Assembly: GCF_020382885.2 (NCBI RefSeq)
Contig: NC_058499.1
Coordinates: forward strand, 18,213,872 to 18,277,871
Origin: Scatophagus argus
Lineage: Eukaryota; Chordata; Actinopteri; Scatophagidae
DNA length: 64,000 bases
Direction of reading: 5' to 3'
A model generated the notes under the pieces. That model made no database searches and had not been told where the DNA came from. It saw only the letters and a program-made list of their open reading frames with translations. The translations under genes were made by a program, and so were the position numbers. This document shows, piece after piece, positions 1-11,727 of the stretch (position 1 is its first letter; every line of letters starts with the position of its first letter).

Positions 1-3000
1 CAACTACATTCAGCTCCAGAAATATATTTTAGCAAACATGAAGAAACATGCTAGGTATATAGCTTGCTATTTAGCTAACTTCTGGGACCCAGCAGTACCG
101 CCACAGCCCTGGCACCACGGCACATTATGTGATTTAAACCTGTCATTTACCATGATTACTGTCAGTCAGCCTAAAGTTGTCAGACGTGTGTAAATACAGA
201 TAGATTAACTAGTATATCGACGTATTTCTTTAGTAAGTTACCTTTAGCAGCGGTCAAAGGATGTGACGTTTTGTTATGAAACTGAGTTCTTCTTCTTCTA
301 CTTCTGCTGGTCTGCGACGTGTACTGGCGGGCACTGCGAAGCAGCACAACCATACGGTCAATGAGGACAGCTGAGACCTTATAAAATTCAAATGTGACCC
401 TGAAAATAGCTTTGATAGATATTTTTTCCTCTCCTTGAGCAAAAATAATTTTTCATACAGAATATAGAAAAGTGTTTGGAAATGTGTTTTTTTGATATTA
501 TTCTTCTATTGCCCTCTTTTCAAAACTTTGCTCTTTTATTGCAGCCCATATGTCCAGTAATTAAAGAATTTTGGCAAAAATCTGTATCTCAAACAGCAGT
601 TGGTGTGCCTCCAAACCCTGCAGCATACGGGGCCCTGATGAGCGTAATCAGCGCTGGGCTGAATTGGACTGAACACACGGAGAGTTTTCTCGCAGTTGGT
701 GTTTAATCATGATGCTTGATCACCAGCTCTGCAAGCTGTTCCCTCAGCAGAACGGAAGCTGCTGCTGCTGAGTGGGTAGCTGGGTTCATTATAGTTTATG
801 TACTAGTAAACAAATGATCTGCCTCAAAGGAAAACAGGTTGGCGTTTCTTTCTTTTTTAATACCCAATATGTTTGACAGGCATGAGGCATGCTCATCAGG
901 GTGCACTGATGTTGTTATTATTCTTGTTATTAACAGTTTGTTTCACGCTGACAGATCATGTTCAAGCAATAACACAAATAAGAGAGACATAGATTTGTTT
1001 TTTCACATTTAATGGGAAACAACTTTCTGAACAGTGAGAGCACGGTTATAAAATAACATGTGGGTCTGCAGAATAAACAGTGCTGTTTGCTCTTCTTTTA
1101 TGACAGTCAACCTGTTGACTGTTTCTTTGACATTTATGTAGTCACGCAATCAGCAACCGCCCTATCTTGCTACAGTTCCCACGTGGTCCCTGCAGGAATG
1201 AGGAACTAAAAACATAAGCTTGATTTTTTGAAAGGCAGGAAAAAAACCACAGATAAACTCAGTGGCACAACACAGTTGGCAGATAGACAGAACCAAAAAG
1301 TGTAAAATAAAATGCCTGTCTGAGTGCCAATATGCTGGATCCTCCAATCCAAGTTCCATGATGTGTCTGTGAACAAATATGATCCTCTCCATACTGAAGA
1401 CAGAGAGTCTATGAGAATGTGTCAAGTTCAGCTGATAAATGTGTAGCTGGTGAAGGATGCGTAACTTGCTTAGACTAAATTGCCACCTACTCACTGTGAC
1501 TTTGTTGTGTCTATAAACACGCAATCACTCTGAGGCGCTCAAAATTAACGAAGGAGCAGCAACCAAGTTACAGCACAGTCACCAAAACCTGGAGACCAAT
1601 AGTATCAACAAGAGATAAAATGCAGAGCTTCGGACCAGACGTTGGAACACAGAGGTAAACAAGGGCAACTAGCTGGAAGATGAAAGCAGGCACTTCTCCA
1701 AACTCCCACTGGGAAACACCAGCAAAATGTGGTATAGGCTGTCAGACCTCTTTCAGATGCTCGCACGCTGGGTGCTGCTTTGTCAAGTTGAGAGGTAAGA
1801 TATCCATCATCACAGAAGTAATTGTGTTCAGAGAACCTTTCCAAATGTGTTTCTGGTGGTGGCATCTTTGAGTGACTCCCTCTCTTCTTGATCCAGGGCC
1901 TATCTGCTGTTTTCCAACATTCCATAAACTTCACTGACCTTTAAAAATCTGGCCAGATGTCTCAGTGTAGTTTCCCTACACAGACCGAAGCCACCACCTG
2001 ACCCACTTCCTGTACAGGTTAATAAATAACAGGGTTTTCCCAGAAAGAGTTCTGGGTGTCTGTCACTGTTTCATCTGTTGAGATGGGTGTAGGGGGCTGT
2101 TTCATCAGGCTTTATAACGTGAAGGAGTCAAGCTATATCACATGTAACATGATCGCTATATCCTGTTCATTCATGCCTCCTGTGGGTTTATGCAATCTTT
2201 CCTCTTGCATAATTATAACATGGAGAATGTAACAGGTAGCAGTTAAAGTTCAGACACTTGAAAAGAACAATAAAAAGTGTGATATAGATTAAGGGCTCTG
2301 ATGAGTACAGAGGAAGGCGACTGGAGGGGGTTTTGGCAGAAGGGCATGAAAAGCAGGAGAACATGGAAAGGTTAGATAAGAAGTGTTGCGGTAAGACTTT
2401 TGACAAGGGGGTATAAATATCAGAGTGTTCTGGTATGCTCACCCTCTTTCCCATTAAACTCCAGTTCTAGTGTCTTCAGTCAAATACTAACCTGGGACAC
2501 GGCAAGTGTTTATTCATCTGACTTGAGGATGAAAACACAGAAGATGCCATATTGAGAGTGATCGTGATTTACGATGTTGAGATTTATAAATAAAACCGGC
2601 TTAGGTTGACTGTTGCTTTTGCAGAAGATGCTGCGTGTTATTTGTTCATAATAGGCAGATGATTGGCCAAGCAAAATATCTTTTCTCAGTATAAACAGAT
2701 TACATTTTTAAAAACCACATTACTTATCAATTATGGCAGGTAGGATAGAAATTATGAACATTATAAATCATATTTCCTTTGATGCTAAAGGCAACGTCAT
2801 GAGACCACTAGAAGACGCATTGATGCTAAATACTGATTAGCCTTACCAGACCAGTTTTGTTCCTTTTTCAATTTCCAGGGGGTCTTATCATTGGGTGCAG
2901 AAAACACCTCTGGATGCTATCTGCTTGACCTACCACCCATCTCAGCAGTGAAATGTGTGACACAGAGCTGACAGCAGAATTAACGGGATTGCAGAATATT

Positions 3001-4290
3001 GTTACCACTCAGTGAATCGTAGTTTTGGAAGCTATGTAGCTATCACATTGAGCAGCGAGAAAGAAAAAAAACAAACTTTTAAAGTGGACCTTGGAAAACT
3101 AATGTGAGTGAAGTACTGGGCTGTTTATTTTTCAAACAGCAGATTCCCACAACTCATGTTCACCCCAACCTGTCTGCTCGCAGAATGCTGCATCAAACTG
3201 GCTGTTTTTACCTTCGTCCCGGGTGATCTGATGTATGTCAGTTCACACCTGATTTTGTGTCTCCACATGTCCGGCCTCCCAAATAAACAGGTACAATCAC
3301 TGAGACAAACAGACACAATACTTTATACACAAAGACAGAGATGACTTTATGAATAACATTTGCCAAATTTACAGGAAGGCCAAAATAATTCAGAACTTGA
3401 CACAGTCAGTGTTTCATAAAGTTTAAACTGTTAGTCCTCAACAACTCAGCAGCTGCTTACTGTATTTGCAAAATTTGTTGTATTTTCCATCAATAAAATG
3501 TTCTTTTTTCATGGAGTGAGAGTAAACATTAAAATCTGTTGAGTGGTGTTCAAACAGCTGGTTCATGCTGGCACATAACTTGAGATGCACTTTAGGCATG
3601 TAGTAGCAGACAGGCTGGTACTGTGATGCTAACACTTTTTAAAGGGGAAAAATATAAACAACTTAATGCATTTAAATGTAGAATTGCATTTAATGCTGCA
3701 TTTACAAGAAGGCAGGAATGATTAAGAATTTGCCTAAATTAGATTTTAAAAAGAGTCAGGGGATATTGTGTTTACTAGTTCAGCGTTTAAATAAAAAGTG
3801 TGTTTAATAGCATCTGGTAAGTAAGAGAGCCTAAACATGTAATATGAGTGAACTAAATGGAAATCAGACAGTGTGTGATCTGTGTGTGCTTTTGTTGGGG
3901 TTTCCTGTTGTTTCGCAGAGGACATTAGTTAAGTATGCGGCCCTGCACTGTGGATCAGGAAACATTCGTGTGCACACTCCTAAAAGAATCTGATGGGTGG
4001 ATTCACACTGTACTTAAAGATGCCCACTGGTGATCAGATCACCCAGGAGTAATACCAGGTGTAAACAGACGCAAAGTCAGACCCACCTCATATTAGATAA
4101 ATAGTTGCTCTGTCTGGCACAAACCAGGATTTAAATCTCCCAGATCAAATGATACATGAACCTGGTTCCCAGGCTAGAGTATCATAAGTGAATGTGACAC
4201 ATTTTGATTTTACAGCTTTTATCTTGTGATATTACATATCAGCTCTCACCCAATATGAACCCAGATGACTCAGGTGTTTCCCACTGATAA
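1..4290. other. non-coding stretch, no gene seen
   Basis: Short open frames occur on both strands, but none shows a recognisable domain, a convincing splice pattern or conserved-looking composition. The DNA is AT-rich with ordinary teleost intergenic texture. I recognise no repeat family in it. It probably is the distal upstream region of the Ig-domain gene that starts at 5190. Confidence 0.5.
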
Positions 4291-4296
4291 AAAAAA

Positions 4297-4598
4297 ATCC
4301 AAAGACTCAATGAATCTTTTGTTTCCTCACTTTCAAACTAAATAACACAATGGTAACTTCCAGGCAACAGTGACCTGATACAGATCACCTGATACTTTCA
4401 GATTTACCTCAGATGCCCAGACTAAGATGTTGTTGTTTGCATTTGTGATATAAACCATATGACCTTCAGCCGATCAAAATTTCAAGACTGGATGAATCTT
4501 TTGTTGCCTCACAGTGCAAAATAAATAACAGAGATGATAACTTCTAGGCAACAGAGACCTAATACAAATGACCAGATATTTCTAGATTTAGTTCAGAT
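4297..4598. repeat. imperfect tandem duplication of a ~120-bp block
   Basis: Block A (about 4297-4416) and block B (about 4478-4598) align in the same orientation with an offset near 182 bases. Shared landmarks in order are TGAATCTTTTGTT, CCTCAC, AAATAACA, TAACTTC, AGGCAACAG, GACCT and AGATTTA. Block B carries scattered substitutions, so the duplication is not recent. It lies 590-890 bases upstream of the Ig-domain gene start. It could be a duplicated regulatory element or part of an unnamed repeat. Confidence 0.7.
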
Positions 4599-4976
4599 TA
4601 GTGTGCACTGATTAACAGCTGTTTCATGCATCTGCAAATATGCAATCATGCTTGTTTGCATGGAATTCCCTCTAAAACACATGGGCCACAAACACTCCCT
4701 TTAACTGCTGCTGAGCGACCTTGCATGGTCGCTGAACACACCCACAGCAGAGGGAAAACCTGTCTAACTACACATCATCTAAGTTAATGAACAACCAGAC
4801 GCATAGCACTTTATTTTTATGTTCTGTCTCTTGGCTTTTGTTTAGCCTTATTGGTTGTCCTAGACTTGTCACAATTACATATATAAGGTGAATGAATTTA
4901 ATCTCTCCCAACCCTCTCAGTAACTCAGTAAGTAATTTAACTTGACTTGACTTGTGTGCATGTGCATGCATGCGTG

Positions 4977-5014
4977 TATGTGTGTGTGTGCGCGTGCGTA
5001 TGTGTGTGTGTGTG
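4977..5014. repeat. (TG)n microsatellite
   Basis: Interrupted TG/CG dinucleotide run about 175 bases upstream of the Ig-domain gene start. It is long enough to be length-polymorphic. Confidence 0.9.
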
Positions 5015-5189
5015 TTGCTACACCTGTCAGTCTGAGGCAGAGAGTGTGTTTCTGTGGAAGAATGCCAATGAGGAAACAAGTCTTAGCTGGAGGCGGAACT
5101 TAAATGACAAACCAGAGTGGATGCATTAAACAAGACTTACTGTAAGCGCTTCCCAGAGTGTAACACATGGCCTGGGACAGGGAGACAAC

Positions 5190-6884
5190 ATGACCTCCAT
5201 CAAGTTTCTAGAGTTTCTGCTTTTCATCCTTCTCCACCAGGTCTCCAGTGAGGAGGCAGAACCTGTGTTTAGAGCAGAGGGCACTGTTATCGAGATGGGG
5301 TATTGTTTCGGGGTGGATTATATTGTGGTTTATAGATCTGCTCCAGAGGGAGACCAGCTACTTGGCAACTCCTCAGCCGACAACACGCCCATTACACCTC
5401 CTGCAGACCTCCAGGATCGCATCAACATCAACAAACATCAGCACCTGCTCGGGCTGCAAATTAGTGACCTGACACACATGGACTCAGGGATTTATAGGAG
5501 AGAATGCTGGCAGAACCACACGCTAATCAGCCAACACACGCAGAAGCTCTCTGTGTGCGATGAGGAGGTTGACGCGGAAGAGATCATTGTAAACGAACAA
5601 GATGGACAAACTGAGCTTCTGTGCAACAGCACTTCCATTGGTCTGGAGGGAACCTCTGTGCACTGGTACCATGAAATGTATCCGTCATATGAGCTTACAC
5701 TCTTCCTGGATAGCAGCGTTTCACTGGACCCTCTGGTGAAGGAGCTGCGGGGGCTTGCAGAGGTCAGAGACAGCGGTGCATTGCTCTTGCTTGACAACAA
5801 TTTGTTAAAGATGAACCAGCAATTTTATTGCATTGTTATTAAAGGTAAGAATTGTCTCAGTTTCCAAAACATGTACCTACCAAGCCACAGTGATAGCAGA
5901 GACATGTTTGCCTCAAAAGGGGATCGAGTGGTGCTAAACTGCCCGTTTCTGGGTGACAACCAGCTATGGGAGACACCCCTGGGGATATTCAATGGTAGCA
6001 GGCTAAAGAACAATCACATGTACATATCATTTGATGTCAAATCAGAGGACTTCTCATTGGTAATTCCTGCTGTCTCTGATGAACATAGTGGGGACTATTC
6101 ATGCATCTCCACTTTTCTTGAAATTCAGTACTCGCTGATTCTTTGCCCCAAAAATGAATCCCAAGAAAAGGTTGTTTTTGAAGGCGGTGACTTCTTGCTC
6201 AGTTGTGATGTTGTTGAAGGGGACTTTCAAAGGGTGCAGTGGTACCGCCGAGAACCATCAGGAGAATATGAACTTATCCATGACTCAAAGGATGAAACTG
6301 TTCCCGTCCCAGAGGATCTGATGGACAGACTGACTCTGTCTGAGAACAGCTCCTCACTAAAAATTTCTCATCTGGAGGGGAAAGACCTAGGAGTGTACTG
6401 GTGTATTGTATTAGAAGGCCCCCAGCTCCTGGAGGGAGAGGGTGATGGGAATGATGATGATGATGATGATGATGATTATGCTGAAGAAGAAGACTATCCT
6501 GAGGGATATAATGGGAAAGATGACCAATACTGGGATGATACACACAGGTGTATCTTTAAAAAGGAAATCATATTGAGTTCAGTCAAGAAAAGAATATATA
6601 TGGATTCAAGACCAGTGACTGTTAAAACAGTGAACAAAAACTATGAAAATAACACCACAGCAGCCCCTAATGTGGGCGTATATGGCGTAGGATTAGGAGT
6701 AGGACTTGTGTGTCTGGTGGTTGTGGTGGTTGTTGCAGTGATTGTGATAAAAAGGAGGGCAAAGGCCTCTCCTAAACAGAGAAAAACAGCTTCTCACTCT
6801 GGACACACCACCAATGACATAAAAATGAATGTGGATCCGGACAGTACGAGGCGGTTAACTCATAATGATGAATATGGTGCTTAA
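5190..6884 (+). CDS. intronless four-Ig-domain type I membrane protein
   Basis: A single uninterrupted frame of 564 residues. Residues 1-20 form a hydrophobic signal peptide ending near VSS. Four Ig-like domains follow, with likely disulphide cysteines C39-C106, C145-C214, C251-C305 and C339-C405. Domains 1, 3 and 4 carry V-set style signatures before the second cysteine (DSGIYRREC, HSGDYSC, LGVYWC). N-glycosylation sequons are plentiful (N60, N109, N146, N268, N322, N386, N487/488). After domain 4 comes an acidic stretch with eight aspartates (422-429), then a transmembrane helix (about 496-520) and a 44-residue basic tail. I see no ITIM, no TIR domain and no charged residue in the membrane helix, so no obvious signalling mode. 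The likely role is cell-surface recognition or adhesion, perhaps immune; that is inference. I do not recognise the family. Lack of introns is unusual for an Ig receptor, where each domain usually has its own exon. The start is the first ATG and is directly followed by the signal peptide. Confidence 0.82.
   Translation: MTSIKFLEFLLFILLHQVSSEEAEPVFRAEGTVIEMGYCFGVDYIVVYRSAPEGDQLLGNSSADNTPITPPADLQDRININKHQHLLGLQISDLTHMDSGIYRRECWQNHTLISQHTQKLSVCDEEVDAEEIIVNEQDGQTELLCNSTSIGLEGTSVHWYHEMYPSYELTLFLDSSVSLDPLVKELRGLAEVRDSGALLLLDNNLLKMNQQFYCIVIKGKNCLSFQNMYLPSHSDSRDMFASKGDRVVLNCPFLGDNQLWETPLGIFNGSRLKNNHMYISFDVKSEDFSLVIPAVSDEHSGDYSCISTFLEIQYSLILCPKNESQEKVVFEGGDFLLSCDVVEGDFQRVQWYRREPSGEYELIHDSKDETVPVPEDLMDRLTLSENSSSLKISHLEGKDLGVYWCIVLEGPQLLEGEGDGNDDDDDDDDYAEEEDYPEGYNGKDDQYWDDTHRCIFKKEIILSSVKKRIYMDSRPVTVKTVNKNYENNTTAAPNVGVYGVGLGVGLVCLVVVVVVAVIVIKRRAKASPKQRKTASHSGHTTNDIKMNVDPDSTRRLTHNDEYGA
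6449..6478 (+). repeat. in-frame GAT triplet run coding poly-Asp
   Basis: A GAT/ATG triplet run inside the Ig-domain gene encodes eight consecutive aspartates just outside the membrane. Triplet runs of this kind vary in length between alleles without breaking the frame. Confidence 0.9.
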
Positions 6885-9049
6885 CAGCTTTTGTAAAATA
6901 GTTCCAAGGCAAGTTTATATACAACATTAACTGTGCAATGAAATCTACCCGTAAATCTCCTCTCTCTAACAGTTTACCAGTTGGTGATTATGAAACACTC
7001 ATATCTATGCTTTCAGTTTTGAGCTTATGCCGGGTTTTTCCACTCTTCTCTATGATTCACACTGTATTTTTTACAGTAGACCCCGATAAAATGCATTTTC
7101 TTTTTTCAAAACCCCATTTTTGCTTGTTGCTGAAAATAACATGATCCTCTGTTTCGGAGGACAAAGAAATGTCAGCACTGTCTCTCCTTTGTTTTTATTG
7201 TTATTATTTACTTCTTGAGCGCACAAGTCAGTGGTAGAAGATGGTATTGTGTTTTGAAATTATCTGATGCCGTGACACTGTAGTAAAGCTGTAAGGTGAA
7301 ATTAAATAATGACTAAAAACCAGTCAGGTAGCTATCCTGTCAACAGATTTCTTGTTGCCAATAGGGCAGAGCATAACGGCAGGTAGGCTACCTGACATTC
7401 CTGTGTCAAAAGAATCCAACCTTTGCCATTTCACTGTCAAACTGACCCTATTAATATGCCTCACATTAAAATAATGAATATACCTACAAGCAGACCAGAA
7501 TACGTCCAAGTGACAATGTTTTCTTACACTTGCTGAGTTCATCTTATTCACTTGATATGGCTTACATGTTAGCAAAGTATAGTCTAGTTATACATCCAGC
7601 GGACACAGAGCAACATTTAGTGTTGTTCTGGCCACCTGATGAATTTGAGTCCAGTATTTGGGTGAACAACTTTGGTTGTTTGTCACCCTAAACCTTACAC
7701 TGTTTTCTCAAAATACTGTGATTAAGGGCAGCCACACCCACTTTTCAGCGTTCCAATTAACTTCCTCCCATTCCATCTCATCCTGTTTCACCTGGAAGTA
7801 TATCACAGTACAGACGCTAGAAAATAGATAAAATGCTGTTTTGTGTGAACTTTAAAAGATGTTGAATGTCCAATAAATATTCACTGGGCTGATCACTAAA
7901 TGTGACAGCTTTTCACTGACTAATTACGTTGCTATTACTGACATGTAAAAGTATCTTTTGCAAGAGATCAACAAACAGCAAACCAAACACCTTGCACACT
8001 TTTTCCACTTTCAAAGAATCATGTTTATAATTGTGGAATTACGATAAAAACTGGTTTTAACTGCATTCCTCAAAAAAAGAGATGTGCTTTTGCTATATAA
8101 TGCAACAAAGAAAATCATGGAATCAAATTCAAGCTGTCACCATTACTTTGATGTTTCCAAAAGGCTGGAATGTGAAAAGCAAGCAGAACAAACAAACAGC
8201 ACACTTGACAAATGCACACGTTTAGGTATCTTACATTTTTGCATGCTAGTTCCCCCATCTATGATCAAAATATACCTTAGGCTGTCTCAGTGAATACTAC
8301 ACACATAAACTGTGAACTGAATCAATATGTACTTTGGCTCATGAGTACTAAGCAGCACACTGCTGCAGGGTGAACGTCACTATTGATCCGTCCTGCAGTT
8401 TATGTTTACAAAACACAAAATGAGATACAGCACATAAAGCAATCGTATGTATTATTGAATAGCTGTCTGTGCATTGAATCGATTATCTATTTTATTATAC
8501 CTGACAATATACAGTGGAATGTGGAGTTTATAGCAGCTGGTACAGTGTCAGTGTGTCACAGTGTCATTCTCAGCAAATTGATGTATTGTTTGTGATACAC
8601 TCACATGAATTTTATTAAATACTTTCAAAATGGGGTCTGGAAAATAGTTCATCATCAGGTAATCTGACCATGATTTTGTTCAATTAAAAGATCCTCTACA
8701 CCGAGAGAACAAATGCTCGTCTCATTCTTGCGTTATCCATTTCATCAGTAAAAGAAAAGCAGTTAAAATGCAGCAGCTGGCTGGTGGCTTAGATACTAAA
8801 GCTAAACCCTGAGCTCCTCCACAGCAAGGCAACTGAGACACTACTATCTGTCAGGCTGTCAGTAACCTGAGAGGCTCCTGCTCTCCTCTCACTATCTGAC
8901 CACACTTTTAACGACAAGCGTCAGAAATGTATTAGACACTGGGTTCCAGTCCCACTAATCTCACACCGGGGGGGAATCTTTTTTCTACATACAGTGTGTG
9001 TCATTAAGTTAAGACGCTGACACTTCAATGAAATCATGACGAAGACGCT
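6885..9049. other. non-coding stretch downstream of the Ig gene
   Basis: Presumed 3' UTR and intergenic DNA. An ATTAAA-type poly(A) signal is possible near 7300. Several short frames were read and none looks like a gene. I see no recognisable repeat before the LINE fragment. Confidence 0.45.
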
Positions 9050-9529
9050 GTCGGCTTCATCATGGACGGAGACGACCGAAAACTCATCCAAGGATTCGTG
9101 GATTGGTGCCAGGAGAACCGCCTCCAAATCAACGCGGGTAAAACCAAGGAGCTGGTGGTGGACTTCAGCAGGCGCCAACACACCCCACCCGCACTGGTGA
9201 ACATCCAGGGAACAGACATTGAGAGAGTCGTCTCCTACAAGTACCTGGGCGTTCACCTCAACAACAAACTGGACTGGACTGACAACATGGATGCCCTGTA
9301 CAAAGAGGGCCAGAGCAGACTCTACCTGCTTAGGAGGCTGAGGGCCTTTGGAATACAGGGTCCACTCCTCAGGAGCTTTTATGACTCAGTGGTGGCATCA
9401 GCCATCTTTTATGGTGTGGTCTGCTGGGCAGGCAGCATCTCTGCCCGGGACAAAAAGAGGCTGGAAAGACTGGTGAGGAGGGTCACCTCAGTCCTGGGCT
9501 GCTCCCTGGACTCAGTGGACGAGGTGGGT
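9050..9529 (+). mobile_element. LINE reverse-transcriptase C-terminal fragment
   Basis: An open stretch reads as the end of a reverse transcriptase and its connection domain. It includes the block KTKELVVDF, then YKYLGVHL, LDWTDNMDALYKEGQSRLYLLRRLR, and SVVASAIFYGVVCWAG followed by a KKRLERLVRR-type region. This is the pattern of CR1/L2/Rex-type fish LINEs. The segment lacks the endonuclease, the catalytic core of the reverse transcriptase and the 3' tail, and ends abruptly after SVDEVG. It is a truncated, dead copy. The same family recurs at 42.4 kb and 60-64 kb. Confidence 0.88.
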
Positions 9530-11382
9530 GACAAATCTTTGTTTAGCCTTTACACAAGTCATCCATCCTAATACTTAACTAACACAACATAATTTCAGTT
9601 TTCAGATCTTAGTTGTTTATAAAAGATTAGAAAATAACACATTGGGAATTTTATATTACATAACTCAGGAAAATATTAAATGCATTAAAAGAATCATTAT
9701 GTTAGTTTGATTTTTTTGCAGAGGGCTAAGAGTATCATACCACTTTCATGTCTGCTAAATGCAAATCTACCATCAACAGTCACTTAGCTTAATGCAATTT
9801 TGTTACGTTTGGACAGAGCCAGTTTAGCCTTTTCGTCTTTTTATCCAGCTGCCCTCCCCCGTTTCTATGCTATTCTATGCTATTCATATTCAGTTTACAG
9901 TACAGCAAGTGGTATCAATCTTGTCATTCACCTGTCAGTAAGAGAGCAAAAAAAAAAAAAAAGCCAAAGTATTCCTTTAAAGGAATGCCTAAAAGGAATA
10001 GGAAAAATGCCACGATGAAATTTTACTGATGCATTTTCGGTGGTGTTCAGTAATGCAACGGCATTATAGCGATGGTGTGCTGTTTCCATCTTACAAAACA
10101 ATCTGAAGATGTGTTTCAGCAATGTTTTGAGCTGCCAGATTCAGTTACTCCCACACATTTAACCTTTTTGAGCCCTGATAAATATTTATGTTCCACAACA
10201 GTGCCAATACATTCAAAGAGGAAATATGGTTTCTGATGGGAAATATTTGCTCAGCTGGTATATATAAAAGACTGAATCTTATTCCATCTTTGCTCTAAAT
10301 TTGACTTAGGGCCGATATCTGATATCGGAGCTGCAGTGAATAGGTCTGTCTCTGCATGACAGAGCAGAAAATCCTAAACCAGTTGTTTACCTATTTTCTG
10401 TTCTTTGGTATTATTTCCATGGAAGAGAAAAAAAAATAAATACATTGTTGATGTCCTTCAGAAACCTCTTGTTCCTGCTCTTTGCTCTCTGCTAACATTG
10501 ACTCCTAGCCCACAGTTTTACACCCCGGGATGAGACACTTCTACGAAAAATGGATCCAGTGTGTTGAAAATACATGAGCTAAAAAAAAACACCACCAATT
10601 TCATGAAAAGCGTCATTTTCGGAGACTTGTGTTCTGCCCACAATGTCATGCTTTGTCTTCAAAAATAACTTTATTACAACATCCGTGACCATGAATAGAC
10701 ACGAGCAATGTCTGTTGGTAGAGGAAAAAGCTGTCAGCAGTCGCTACCAATTTGGTGAAAAATCAGAGACTTTCACAGACATTTATTTCTACTTGAGAGA
10801 CACAGAGGAATCAGATGAGCGAAAGAGAAGGAAAGAAGAGAGACGATCCTGCACGTTTGCCAGCTTGCTTCACATAAGCTCCTTCACAGGCTTGATTGAT
10901 GGCGACACAGATGTGGAAGAGGAGCAGCTGTTCGCTCGTCTCAGGTGTAATTAAGAAAGGGCTCGGTCACACAGAAAAGCCCCAGGAGGCCCGACAGAGC
11001 TCAGAAGAATCAGCACGCCTCAGAGAGCAGCAAGATCCAGCAGCAGGCTTCCTTCAGCTTGTTACAGTGAAAGACTTTAAATGGATCTGCTTAATTGTTG
11101 AGGCATCTCTCAGACCATCTGTGTGTGTGGGAGGGTGTGTTTGAGCTGCAAGTGCATGTCTCTGTCTGTGATGCATGTGTATTTGAGTTAAAGCAAAGAG
11201 TGAGCTATCTCAGTGACAGAGCAGAACTAAAGTTAGAAAAATAAGTCATGAACTCAGCCAGGAAATTGTGTTTAGACAAGTTGTTGTTTGGGGTCTCCTG
11301 TGCTGGCTTGTAAAACTTCTGCAGAACACACCAAGACGTTGTGACTAGACTCTCAAATTGAAGATTATCTAATGTTTTTTTT

Positions 11383-11422
11383 TCTCTCTCTCTCTCCCAC
11401 AGACACACACACACACACACAC
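11383..11422. repeat. (CT)n-(CA)n compound microsatellite
   Basis: A CT run followed a few bases later by a CA run. Confidence 0.9.
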
Positions 11423-11692
11423 CCTGGCCCATTTCTCTCACCAATGCAACAATCAAAATCACAGCCGGCAGCTGTTAACATGATCTCTCCTTGGTTTCCT
11501 CTCTTCTTCCCAGGGCACCTCTTTCTGTCCGATCAGGAGGCCATGTTTTGTAGAATCAGCACGTCTGCTCGCGCTCCCTGGTGGCTGAGCCCGCTGTGGC
11601 CAGATCTGCTGTAATTTGCCAGGCCCATTACTCCCACAAATGTGATGGCTGCAAGTCCTGTGAGTGTGAAACAGTTGGTTGGATAAAGAGAT

Positions 11693-11695
<3 letters not shown>

Positions 11696-11726
<31 letters not shown>
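11696..11726. repeat. (GA)n microsatellite
   Basis: Nearly pure AG dinucleotide run of about 31 bases. Confidence 0.9.

Positions 11727-11727
<1 letters not shown>

Noticed and set aside
5845-5862. A GTAAG...CTCAG stretch inside the Ig gene that looks like an intron
   Set aside because: It is only about 16 bases long, far below any spliceable size, and the frame runs through it. It lies at the end of Ig domain 2, where an exon edge would be expected, so it may be a scar, but I do not call an intron.
5190-6884. Interleukin-1 receptor family identity for the Ig gene
   Set aside because: No TIR domain, four rather than two or three Ig domains, and the domain signatures are V-set-like.
9062-9571. 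169-codon frame as a host gene
   Set aside because: The motifs are those of a LINE reverse-transcriptase C terminus, and the same family recurs in the window.
10643-10954. 103-codon plus-strand open frame
   Set aside because: Composition and lack of any motif suggest chance; no splice partner or conserved phrase.
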